This document shows, piece by piece, positions 37,006-45,015 of a stretch of 64,000 nucleotides of DNA. A program made the translations under genes and the position numbers. How positions within the stretch are numbered: the first letter of the stretch is position 1; each line of letters begins with the position of its first letter. The notes below the pieces were generated by a model. It had not been told where the DNA came from and did not search any database. It worked only from the letters and a program-made list of their open reading frames with translations. Source of the DNA: Methanolobus sediminis (GTDB lineage Archaea; Halobacteriota; Methanosarcinia; Methanosarcinales; Methanosarcinaceae); NCBI RefSeq assembly GCF_031312595.1, contig NZ_CP133592.1, positions 992,001-1,056,000 on the forward strand, given 5' to 3'.

Positions 37006-37934
37006 TCATTGAAACGTTTCCCAACATCTATTCTTTCAAATATTGGAATCATCCATACATTTTCTTGCTCTTCTGATATACCGTTATCGAGATAATAAGT
37101 ACCATTTCCTACAAGTTCAACATCACCCTGTCCGGTTGCAGTCAGGGTCATTATGTCTGCAACAATTGCGACAGTATAAGCCGAACCGGACATAGAAATA
37201 TTTCCTGTCACATCAAGATATGATATCATTGCATGAGGCATTATCATATCATAAGATCCATCTTTATCAGGAGCAAACTCCTGCTTATAATCAGCCTCTG
37301 TATCAATTACAAGGTCACCACTAAAATCAACTACTGAGAATTTACCATCGGATAGGAAGAAATCCAGGTCAATGTCTCCTGATAGAATAGCAACTCCACT
37401 TCCTTTGGCGGTTAGTGTTGTGTTTGTGATATTAACAGAACCCGGAAGATATTTCTTAATCTCATCCAGTATTGGCTTGAGCCCTGAATTTGCCTTGATG
37501 ATACTTTCCCGGGACTTATCCAGATACATCTGCTTTTCTGAATCAGAAGAGGCTGTCTTTGCCATTTCAAGATAAGACCTGGACTCTGATACAAGATATG
37601 AATAATCGGCTATCATGCCATTGAGCTCTGAAACATCTTCACCTTCATTCTCCAATTCATTACTTGCATTTTCAAGCCTTTGAACCATTGACTCGGATTT
37701 TTCAATATTATCTTCAAGAAAGCTTTCTTCATCCATTGCTGATAAAGAAAACATATGAGTTATCATGAAAAATTCTGTTGGAGGTGAATCCCTGTCCATA
37801 GAAGGAACGTAATTATTTCTGTGATCATCCAGTCGGTCATCTAAATACGAATGCACATCATCAGAATCAGCCAACCCTGAAATTACAACCATTAACATAA
37901 GGATAATCAATACTGTCAGGGGCATTTTATTCAT
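37002..37934 (-). CDS. Secreted coiled-coil/beta protein (cassette 1)
   Basis: The 310-residue protein has an N-terminal hydrophobic segment (PLTVLIILMLMVVISGLA). A coiled coil follows (about 70-150; SFLEDNIEKSESMVQRLENA). The C-terminal beta-rich domain shows GSGVAILSGDIDLDFFLSDG, KFSVVDFSGDLVIDTEAD and GNGTYYLDNG. I do not recognise a named family; the repeats suggest a beta-solenoid-like surface domain. It is coupled by a four-base overlap to the membrane-anchored regulator and could be the protein that regulator senses. The paralogue at 39772-40683 has the same layout. Confidence 0.65.
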   Translation of the reverse strand: MNKMPLTVLIILMLMVVISGLADSDDVHSYLDDRLDDHRNNYVPSMDRDSPPTEFFMITHMFSLSAMDEESFLEDNIEKSESMVQRLENASNELENEGEDVSELNGMIADYSYLVSESRSYLEMAKTASSDSEKQMYLDKSRESIIKANSGLKPILDEIKKYLPGSVNITNTTLTAKGSGVAILSGDIDLDFFLSDGKFSVVDFSGDLVIDTEADYKQEFAPDKDGSYDMIMPHAMISYLDVTGNISMSGSAYTVAIVADIMTLTATGQGDVELVGNGTYYLDNGISEEQENVWMIPIFERIDVGKRFNE

Positions 37935-37962
37935 TGATGATCACATCTTCAGGGGTTACTAA

Positions 37963-37982
37963 CTATAAATACGTATACCTAA
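37963..37982 (-). promoter_or_regulatory. Promoter of cassette 1
   Basis: On the minus strand TTAGGTATACGTATTTATAG resembles the motif TAAGTATGCTTWTATTTAA seen at four other units in this region, a weaker match. It lies 29 bases before the ATG at 37934. Confidence 0.4.
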
Positions 37983-38140
37983 TTTCACAAAGGTAACAGA
38001 TATCATCTGCCTTAAACGTTTTCTCTGTTTTAATTGAATGTATTTATATACATAAATAGTTGTGCGCCAATTTCAGGGGATGGAACATAAAAACGACAAA
38101 ATCAGGCCTGATTAAATATTAACAATATATAAAACATATA

Positions 38141-38184
38141 AAAAATGGTTCGGGCCGATAAAGCAGAAAACGGCCGGAATACCA
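38141..38184 (-). terminator. Terminator of leader RNA/small gene B
   Basis: On the minus strand TTC-C-GGCCG pairs with CGGCC-C-GAA around a 13-base loop, followed by ATTTTTTATA. It lies 44 bases after the stop of the broken small gene, so unit B is a separate transcript of about 490 nt. The adjoining 37983-38140 stretch is AT-rich without a gene. Confidence 0.55.
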
Positions 38185-38227
38185 TAAAACAAACAAGCAA
38201 AGATTAAGCAAGCAAAGAAGAAATAAA

Positions 38228-38494
38228 TCACCAAATGAAATCCTTCTTTACTGAAATGTTATTATGATGACATCTGAAATCATCAATATCCTTAAAGCCA
38301 TAATCACATGAGAATGACTCAGAGCTTTCGTGCAGCTTATCAGAGTTAAGCTGCCTTATACGACCGGATGCAACATATATCTCGTCGGGATAAATGACCT
38401 GGGAACGAGTTGCTTCCTGAAGCCTTGAGTCAATGAATTGCTTTAAGGTATCTTTTATATCAGACAGAATATCACCATTTTTACTCCGTATCGG
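38228..38494 (-). pseudogene. Small gene behind structured leader, frame broken at start (copy B)
   Basis: An open frame of 88 codons ends in TGA at 38228 and looks coding: it includes DILSDIKDTLKQFIDSRLQE, IYPDEIYVASGRIRQLNSDK and FSCDYGFKDIDDFRC. It contains no ATG, GTG or TTG near its beginning. A good ribosome binding site and start (GGAGTAAAAATG) lie exactly where copy A starts, but that ATG is in another frame and stops after seven codons. A single-base change after the ATG would join them. Pseudogene, sequence error or recoding are all possible. Confidence 0.5.
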
Positions 38495-38630
38495 TTAAGA
38501 GATGCCCCGGATAGGATGGACATCTCTTAAGCGGAGGGGGTTGTTGGTACAGTGGTGGCACCTTAGGCTGGATGTGGTTGGGGGTTAGGTGCCACCTAAG
38601 TGGGGTGGTACCCTCCAACGTATTAGTTGT
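38484..38630 (-). ncRNA. Structured leader RNA, copy B
   Basis: On the minus strand, stem 1 pairs AGGTGGCACC-like sequence GGTGGCACCT (38596-38587) with AGGTGCCACC (38563-38554) around a loop containing CCCCAACCACATCCAGCC. Stem 2 pairs TTAAGAGATG (38530-38521) with CATCTCTTAA (38504-38495) around a loop containing CCTATCCG. Compared with copy A, stem 1 changes ATCA/TGAT to ACCT/AGGT and stem 2 changes ACACCT/AGGTGT to a shorter ATG/CAT. Pairing is kept in both. Confidence 0.65.
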
Positions 38631-38652
38631 CGGGTAATTCATCAATTGGTAA

Positions 38653-38673
38653 TTTTAAATAAAAGCATACTTA
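38653..38673 (-). promoter_or_regulatory. Promoter of leader RNA B
   Basis: Identical over 21 bases to the promoter of copy A, with TAAGTATGCTTTTATTTAA on the minus strand, and CTATAAAGCTT again about 40 bases upstream (38711-38721). The remaining 38674-38943 stretch holds no gene. Confidence 0.6.
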
Positions 38674-38943
38674 CAAGAAAAAGGATTTATTCAGTACAAC
38701 CATGATTCTAAGCTTTATAGAGACATCAAATACAAAAATATACCATAATGCAGCTTTTAACACTTATTGGGATTTTTAAGAACCTTTAAAAATGTATAAT
38801 CACTCTATTGTCACTGATTATTTCCAAAGAGAATCTTTTCATTGCGGTGCAAAGGTAAGAAAGTAAGTGACAAAAGGATAAAAAGAAGAAAAAGAAACTA
38901 AGAAAATAGCTAACTAAATGCTTGCATCATTGCAGATCCCATA

Positions 38944-39738
38944 TCATCTTTCATGTCCGGTCAGAAACAGGATATTACCGCGCCCTTTTTTTACTTTCCT
39001 TATCAGGCCTCTTTTTTCAAGGTCCACCAGAATAGTACTCGCCTTACCCTCTGAGTAACTCAAATATCTGCGCAGCTCTTTCTGTGAAATTGTTCCACCG
39101 GCAGAACGAATAATATCCAGTATTTCCTGATGATCAGAACTCATATCCATCAATGACTGGTTTCTTGCAATTGGCTGAATCCTGTTACCATGAAAAGGAG
39201 TATGCGAATTTCCTTTAGCCGCCTTATTTGAAAAGCCATTAGGAACATTTTTTTTGTTTACACTCTCAGGATTACTGCTTCCCGGACCTCTTACTTTGAA
39301 GAATAACGAAACCAGCAATAACAGAACTATTAGCACAAATAATATTAAGAGATGAGATGAAGACATGGAATAAACATAGCTGGCAGGTTCCTCTGTACTA
39401 TTATTCAAATATGAAGGAACCAGAAGTAGATCCACAACATAATTTCCCTCATCTGTAATTGTGATATTTTCCTCATCATAGCAGGTAAGATCACCATTTA
39501 CGTAATAACTTGCAGTGATACAATAACTGCCTTCGGGTAGCTCAAAAGAATACATACCATATTTTGCAACAATGGATTGTATTGGAGTGGAATTAACCTC
39601 GATTATAACATTATCAAGGGGACTAAGGGTACTCCATTCATAAGCAACCCCATGCACGGTTGCAGTTTCTGATGCAGCCGCGATGGTTGACAAAAGAAGA
39701 AGGATGGTAATGCAACCTGTACAGGATGTAATTTTCAT
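38944..39738 (-). CDS. Membrane-anchored winged-helix regulator (cassette 2)
   Basis: This 264-residue paralogue of the protein at 36007-37005 has a signal segment (ITILLLLSTIAAASE) and the outside beta domain (ATVHGVAYEWSTLSPLDNVI). A membrane helix follows (LLILFVLIVLLLLVSLFF), then a shorter basic linker rich in Asn and Ser in place of the acidic one. It ends with the winged helix (HQEILDIIRSAGGTISQKEL, YSEGKASTILVDLEKRGLI, KKGRGNILFL). The outside and DNA-binding domains are conserved while the linker has diverged in length and charge. It lies 33 bases after its secreted partner. Confidence 0.75.
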   Translation of the reverse strand: MKITSCTGCITILLLLSTIAAASETATVHGVAYEWSTLSPLDNVIIEVNSTPIQSIVAKYGMYSFELPEGSYCITASYYVNGDLTCYDEENITITDEGNYVVDLLLVPSYLNNSTEEPASYVYSMSSSHLLILFVLIVLLLLVSLFFKVRGPGSSNPESVNKKNVPNGFSNKAAKGNSHTPFHGNRIQPIARNQSLMDMSSDHQEILDIIRSAGGTISQKELRRYLSYSEGKASTILVDLEKRGLIRKVKKGRGNILFLTGHER

Positions 39739-39771
39739 TTACACTACCATCCGAAGTGTTTTTGCTTTACA

Positions 39772-40683
39772 TCATAAGGCTTCAAATATTGGTGACAGCC
39801 AGACTCCTTCTTTTACTGCACTGGAATTATCCAGGTAATAACTTCCATCACCATAGAGCTGAATCTCTCCAACACCTGTTACATGGAGAGTTGTGTTATC
39901 ACCCATTACAGCAATTGTCATTCCCGAGCCTGACAGGCTCACATTGCCCTGAACATCTGAGTATGAGAGCATGTGATGCGGTTCCTCAGTCGCTGAAGCA
40001 GAAACCGCACCTTCAGTTATTATATTGGAACTTAGTAAGCCGTCTGTGTCTATTGACATGTCACCTTCAAAGTCCACGACGGAGAATTTTCCAGAAGACA
40101 GACTGAGGTCTACATCCAGATCACCGGAGAGAACTATTACTCCGCTTCCATTAGCATCAAGACTGTCATTTTCTGTAATTTTAACAGGTCCTGGCATGTA
40201 GTTGTGCATGGACATGAATATCTTTTTCAATAAGATATCTGACTGGACCATCTTGTCTTTGGACAATGCAACATATTTCTGCTCATCTGAAACTGAATCT
40301 GCACTATCTGCCTTTTCAAGATATGAACTTGCATCTGAAACTAGTGATGAATAATCCATGACCATTTTTTCAAGATCACTTACATCGTTTCCTTCACTGG
40401 CCAGACGATCTATAGAGTCTTCAAGACGAAGAATTGTCTCATCAGATTTCTGTATGTTATCTGCCAGGAAATCCTTTTCATTCTGCTGCTTCACTTTTTC
40501 TTCCGAAACAGACGAGGGAACATCCCCATATAATTCATTATTGATATATTCCGGCTGACTGGAAGTCATTTTAGAATGGTCTCCATTATCAGGATGCCTG
40601 TCACGACTTGACAGACCCGATATCAATACCATCAATATGAGAATCCCCAATACAATAAGTGGTAACTTCTTCACGGGTATCAC
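39772..40683 (-). CDS. Secreted coiled-coil/beta protein (cassette 2)
   Basis: This 303-residue paralogue of 37002-37934 has an N-terminal hydrophobic segment (LPLIVLGILILMVLISGL). A coiled coil follows (DFLADNIQKSDETILRLEDS). The beta domain has GSGVIVLSGDLDVDLSLSSG, KFSVVDFEGDMSIDTDG and GDGSYYLDN. GAGGTGATACCC precedes the ATG at 40683. The paired duplication of both genes argues that the two products act together. The function is unknown. Confidence 0.65.
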   Translation of the reverse strand: MIPVKKLPLIVLGILILMVLISGLSSRDRHPDNGDHSKMTSSQPEYINNELYGDVPSSVSEEKVKQQNEKDFLADNIQKSDETILRLEDSIDRLASEGNDVSDLEKMVMDYSSLVSDASSYLEKADSADSVSDEQKYVALSKDKMVQSDILLKKIFMSMHNYMPGPVKITENDSLDANGSGVIVLSGDLDVDLSLSSGKFSVVDFEGDMSIDTDGLLSSNIITEGAVSASATEEPHHMLSYSDVQGNVSLSGSGMTIAVMGDNTTLHVTGVGEIQLYGDGSYYLDNSSAVKEGVWLSPIFEAL

Positions 40684-40781
40684 CTCATCTGATTTTTCTC
40701 CAATTAGGGTATTCTGTATAGCATGTTATCATAGTGTAATGCACCTGACGTTTTTGAATTATACTCAGGATTGGGAGATTC

Positions 40782-40798
40782 AAATATAAACATACTTA
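40782..40798 (-). promoter_or_regulatory. Promoter of cassette 2
   Basis: On the minus strand TAAGTATGTTTATATTT matches the shared motif, and CATAAAGCTT occurs about 55 bases upstream. It predicts a leader of about 75 nt. The 40799-41336 stretch shows no gene on either strand. Confidence 0.5.
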
Positions 40799-41336
40799 AG
40801 AGGAAAGAGATTTTCAGAAAAATAATAAGCGATATAGTGACATTTTAAGCTTTATGAAGCTTTTTTCACAATAAAAATCGATTTTAAAACTATATAACTG
40901 GATTTAAGGCACAAATAACCAAAATTAGGCACCTATTTTAAATTTAAACATAGTTTTGTGATATTATGGAAAGGTACAATATAATGATTTTTAAGAACCT
41001 ATGAGAAAAATCCCACATCGAAACAATGGAAAAATAACTGCAACATGCGTGATACAAAGCTGAGAAACAGAACATTTCAAAAACTCAATGCAGCATATCC
41101 CATTCATTAAGAGGTGTTACATATTACAACAGGAAAATCAGATAAATACAAAAAATCTGTTCTTTTGGCGTAGAATTCTATCAAATAGAAACTTCCTTTT
41201 AGACACCTGACATACCTCCAATTGAAAAAATCAAACATACTCCCTAATTTTAAGTGTTCAAAGGTTCCCTTAAACAATAAACCTTTATAGAAGTTTTATT
41301 TTTCGATTTTAAGCTCTAATTCGACTTCTTTTTAAA

Positions 41337-41355
41337 AAGTATCCTTATATTTAAG
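41337..41355 (+). promoter_or_regulatory. Promoter of the acidic secreted protein genes
   Basis: AAGTATCCTTATATTTAAG on the plus strand matches the AAGTATGCTTTTATTTAA motif of the minus-strand units nearby. It predicts a leader of about 135 nt before the ATG at 41512. Confidence 0.5.
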
Positions 41356-41511
41356 CCTGCAAATCTTGGAAATGTCAGAAGCACGCCAATAATTGAGGCA
41401 GTCATCTGACAGGGCAGAGAAAAAAGAGACAGAAATTGTGAAACACAAAGTCGTGAAAGTTCTAACATGTCTTTCGATTGCGATGATATTGTTAGGAAAA
41501 AGGAGGAAACA

Positions 41512-42315
41512 ATGAAACACAAAATACTGAAAGTACTGGCCTGTATTTCATTGATAGCAATGGTTTTCGGTGCTGTGACACCAGGCGCCTTTGCTGATGA
41601 AACAGGAACATCAAACGATACAAAATTCGATGGTCATAATATGATGCATGCCCCGGATGGGAACTTCAGCATAAATAATTCAAGCATGGCAGAACCTGTG
41701 TTTGACAGCGAAGAAGAAGAGATGATTTTCCTAGTAGAAAGAACAAATGAATCGGTCAGCAGGAAGATAGAGATGCTTCAGGGAATGCTCGATAACATCG
41801 ATGAAATTGATGACGAGAACGTAACAGCAGATTCTATTCAAGAGCAGATCACAGAGCTTCAGGCATTGCTTGCAGACGTAGAGAGTACAACAACACTTGA
41901 CGAGCTCAAGGGGATTCTGGAAACAGCCAGAGGATCTATGATGACGGAGAATCCGGGAAAGGGTGAAAGACCGGAAATGGAAAAGATGGTATTCGATTCC
42001 GATGAGGAGGAAATGCAGTATCTTGTAGAGAGAGAAACAGAACACATCAACAAAAGAATCGAAATGCTCAACGAGAAGATAGATAACATCGACGAGATAA
42101 ACGACGAAAATGTCACAGAGGAATCTATCAACGAGGAAATCACCGGACTTGAAAATCTGCTTGCAGACATCCAGGGTGCAACAACACTTGATGAACTCAA
42201 AGAGATTCTGGAAGAGTACAGGGAAAGTAATCCCCATCCACGCGGACACGGAGGAGAACACGGACCAATGAGTCAGGCTCCTGAACTTGAGGAAGAGGTA
42301 ACCACAGAAGAGTAA
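41512..42315 (+). CDS. Secreted acidic protein with two coiled-coil repeats
   Basis: The 267-residue protein has a signal peptide (KILKVLACISLIAMVFGAVTPGAFA). Two copies of an 80-85-residue helical repeat follow. Each has FDSEEEEM or FDSDEEEM, LVER, NIDEI with DENVT, an Ile/Leu-rich helix and TTLDELK with ILE. It is strongly acidic, as is usual for exported proteins of methanogens living in salt. I use the ATG at 41512, directly after AGGAGGA (41501-41507), not the earlier 41467. It heads a unit with 42403-43020. The function is unknown. Confidence 0.7.
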   Translation: MKHKILKVLACISLIAMVFGAVTPGAFADETGTSNDTKFDGHNMMHAPDGNFSINNSSMAEPVFDSEEEEMIFLVERTNESVSRKIEMLQGMLDNIDEIDDENVTADSIQEQITELQALLADVESTTTLDELKGILETARGSMMTENPGKGERPEMEKMVFDSDEEEMQYLVERETEHINKRIEMLNEKIDNIDEINDENVTEESINEEITGLENLLADIQGATTLDELKEILEEYRESNPHPRGHGGEHGPMSQAPELEEEVTTEE

Positions 42316-42402
42316 ACGTATGGAATAATCTGTGAAATAATAACTACCACCTATGGGGCAGGATCATTCCTGTCCCTCAATTCGAATTAAAGGAGTTTTA
42401 AC

Positions 42403-43020
42403 ATGAGAAGAGAGTTAACGATATCATTTGCTTTACTGATGATAATGTTCAGCACCACAATACCGGGAGTCTATGCCCTGGAAGACAGTGACAGCACGGA
42501 AATGCCACAGATGGATGCTGCACAAATGAAAGAAATGACACTTGAAATGATAGAGAACAATATAGATGCACTTACCACCCTTCAGTCTGAAACAGATGAT
42601 GAGGACACATTGGAGTCCATAGACAGCCTTCTTGAACAGATGGAGTCACTGAAAACAGAACTTGAAGACACTGATGACGAAGATGTTGTTGAGGACATAA
42701 TGGAAGAGTTCAGGACATTGATGGAAGAGGCACCTGAAGAAGTCCGTGAATCCCTGATGCAGAATGGCCCCGGAGGAGAAGGAGGCAGGGGAGGAATGGA
42801 ATCTATGGACGGTGAAGGTATGATGGGTAACGGAACCATGCAGGCATCAGAAGGAGAATTCCCAGGAAATGGAAGTATGAGCGATGGAGCTCAGATGGGA
42901 AGACCGGACCAAGGAAAAAATGACACTGATTCAGTCAATGTAGATTCCACTACAAACTCAACTGAAGAAAGTACAGGACTTCTCAGCGGTCTTATCAACA
43001 TGATCAAGTCATTGTTCTGA
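42403..43020 (+). CDS. Secreted acidic Met/Gly-rich protein
   Basis: The 205-residue product has a signal peptide (LTISFALLMIMFSTTIPGVYA). A helical acidic part follows (ALTTLQSETDDEDTLESIDS, LEQMESLKTELEDTDDED), resembling one repeat of the upstream protein, then a Gly/Met/Asn/Ser-rich tail (about 120-190) and a short hydrophobic end (LLSGLINMIKSLF). AGGAG precedes the ATG. It lies 87 bases after its neighbour and is followed by a terminator, so the two form one unit. No family is recognised. Confidence 0.6.
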   Translation: MRRELTISFALLMIMFSTTIPGVYALEDSDSTEMPQMDAAQMKEMTLEMIENNIDALTTLQSETDDEDTLESIDSLLEQMESLKTELEDTDDEDVVEDIMEEFRTLMEEAPEEVRESLMQNGPGGEGGRGGMESMDGEGMMGNGTMQASEGEFPGNGSMSDGAQMGRPDQGKNDTDSVNVDSTTNSTEESTGLLSGLINMIKSLF

Positions 43021-43043
43021 TACAATGACTTTTCTATAATCCC

Positions 43044-43100
43044 AGGTTTGCCTGATATTGTACCGTATTCTCCTGACATCATTAATCAGGTAAACCTTTT
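43044..43100 (+). terminator. Terminator after the acidic protein genes
   Basis: AGGTTTGCCTGAT (43044-43056) pairs with ATCAGGTAAACCT (43085-43097) with one G-U pair, followed by T-rich sequence. The rest of the gap to 43564 holds no gene. Confidence 0.6.
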
Positions 43101-43564
43101 GGAGATACATTTACTTTTTAAAATATATGAGTATTTAAATATTATTTTTCAGCAGAATCTACACAAAATAAGTTTTATTGGATTTGCATAACACACTCAT
43201 GGCTTTGTTCACATCCCAAATTATACTGACAACAATGATAGTGCCTATAGACGTTGATTTTTGAAAATGTTCTCGCTTTGGTAAATTAAATGGTCCGTCC
43301 ACGAACAGTAATTCAACAGGATTCAAAGCATTATTTGAAAAGTTATAGAGATATCTGATTTTTTATCTGATAATCAGTAGTAAATAAATAATGTTTCGTG
43401 CTATATAATCAGGACTAAAGAAACTGAAGATTAGAGAATCATAGGAGTTACTATATATACCATGACACTGATTAACACAGTCAATTAGTCTCTATCGATA
43501 ATTACCAAAAACGTTAACATACAATAGATTATGGTAATATTCCTATTACAGCAGGAGAAATGTC

Positions 43565-44284
43565 ATGAAAATTGCAATACTTGGAGGCACAGGTAATATT
43601 GGCAAGGGTTTTACACTGCGATGGGGCCAAAAACATGAGATAATAATTGGTTCCAGAGAGCCGGATAAAGCCAAAGCGGTTGCATCAGAATACAATGAAA
43701 TACTTGAAAAATATGGTCATAAAACAAGTATAACAGGTACTGATAACAAAACTGCCGCCGAAAAAGCAGAGATAATTGTTGTTGCCATCAGGTATAACCA
43801 GCTTGCTCCTGTAATGGATCTTATAAAACCTGTCATCGAGAACAAGATAGTCGTCAGTGTCGTTGTTCCTATGGAGAGGAACATGTGTTACATAAGTCCG
43901 GGAAGCAATTATCCCAAAACTCCAATAGAGAGTCAGGATTTCAATACTGAATATTTCTGTTTTTCAATGCCTGAACTTGGAAGTGCCGCTCAGGAAATAT
44001 TCACAATGATACCTGACAGTACCGAGCTTGTTGCAGCTTTTCATACAGTACCTGCAAAAAAACTGGCGAACCTTGACATGGAACTTGACTATGACATCGG
44101 CGTCTGCGGCAACTCCATGCATGCAAAGGAAATTGTTTTTGGTCTTGTAAAGGATATTTCCAACATGAGACCTCTGGACATAGGACCTCTTGAAACCGCA
44201 GGAATGATCGAGTCCCTTACACCATTGCTTATCAATGTTGCAGCAAGAAACGAGATGAAGGACGTAAGTCTGAAATTCGTTTGA
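43565..44284 (+). CDS. npdG: F420H2:NADP oxidoreductase (NADPH-dependent F420 reductase)
   Basis: This 239-residue Rossmann protein begins MKIAILGGTGNIGKGFTLRW, with the dinucleotide loop GGTGNIG and GSREPDKA for the NADP phosphate. It also shows VVAIRYNQLAPVM, and the F420-binding C-terminal half has AAFHTVPAKKLANLD. The enzyme moves hydride between F420H2 and NADP+, supplying NADPH for biosynthesis. GGAG precedes the ATG. It is a single gene or is cotranscribed with the acetyltransferase 27 bases downstream. Confidence 0.85.
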   Translation: MKIAILGGTGNIGKGFTLRWGQKHEIIIGSREPDKAKAVASEYNEILEKYGHKTSITGTDNKTAAEKAEIIVVAIRYNQLAPVMDLIKPVIENKIVVSVVVPMERNMCYISPGSNYPKTPIESQDFNTEYFCFSMPELGSAAQEIFTMIPDSTELVAAFHTVPAKKLANLDMELDYDIGVCGNSMHAKEIVFGLVKDISNMRPLDIGPLETAGMIESLTPLLINVAARNEMKDVSLKFV

Positions 44285-44311
44285 TTTTCTTCTTTTTTTG
44301 AATACTCATAT

Positions 44312-44818
44312 ATGAACTCCAAATATTCCATCCGAATTGCAAGCAAAAATGATGAGAAGAAAGTTACGAGTTTCATAGAACTTGTGGATAAGGACTTTTA
44401 CCCTCCACTAAGTCAGAGGAGTGGAGGTATACCTGAAAGGGTGGAAAGATGTCTTGATACTGATGAGGCAAATTTCCTGGTTGTTGAACCAAATGTAAAT
44501 AGAGAGAATTCTCAATCAGAAGGATTCATCGGGATGCTTGGTTATACTAAAAACTGGAAAGGACAGGATACTGCATATATCAATTTTCTTGCAACGCACC
44601 CGGATTACAGGAACTTGGGCATCAGTAAGGCATTATATATGCAACTTGAAAAAAAGCTTGCAGAATCAGGAATAAAAAGAATATATCTCTGTACCTGGTC
44701 TGGCAATCCAGCCGCGATTAAGTTCTACGAATCAATCGGATACTACCGGTATGCAGTTGTCCTTAATGACAGAGGAAATGGAGTGAATACTATCTATTAC
44801 AAAAAGGTTTTGATATGA
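44312..44818 (+). CDS. GNAT-family N-acetyltransferase
   Basis: The 168-residue protein has the GNAT acetyl-CoA loop in ATHPDYRNLGISKALYMQLE and the C-terminal GNPAAIKFYESIGYYRY. The usual R/Q-x-x-G-x-G/A site reads RNLGIS, with Ser at the last position. The substrate is unknown. The start at 44312 lacks a clear ribosome binding site; it follows npdG closely. Confidence 0.8.
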   Translation: MNSKYSIRIASKNDEKKVTSFIELVDKDFYPPLSQRSGGIPERVERCLDTDEANFLVVEPNVNRENSQSEGFIGMLGYTKNWKGQDTAYINFLATHPDYRNLGISKALYMQLEKKLAESGIKRIYLCTWSGNPAAIKFYESIGYYRYAVVLNDRGNGVNTIYYKKVLI

Positions 44819-44920
44819 TTTCAAAATATGCAAAACAATAATATAGCATCAGAGTCTCGATAAGAGAGCTCTTTCTGAAATCCCTATCATTGCGGTAAAT
44901 TTAAAGTTGACCGCTTTGAT

Positions 44921-44992
44921 TGAAAAAAGACAGGACACGAATGCCTATTGCATGGTTAGGAAGAATAGAGGAAGTGGATAGGCACCGTGTCC
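44921..44992 (-). terminator. Long-stem terminator of the glutamate synthase operon
   Basis: GGACACGAATGCCTAT (44933-44948) pairs with ATAGGCACCGTGTCC (44978-44992), about 14 pairs with a small internal bulge. On the minus strand a T-run (CTTTTTTC) follows, so it ends the operon that stops at 45016. Confidence 0.7.
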
Positions 44993-45015
44993 ATAAACGT
45001 CATTTTTCGTTTTTG

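Noticed and set aside
37983-38140. Plus-strand TATA-like palindrome near 38040-38060 as a promoter of a new gene
   Set aside because: No ORF or clear RNA fold follows on the plus strand; the hairpin at 38141-38184 is better explained as a minus-strand terminator.
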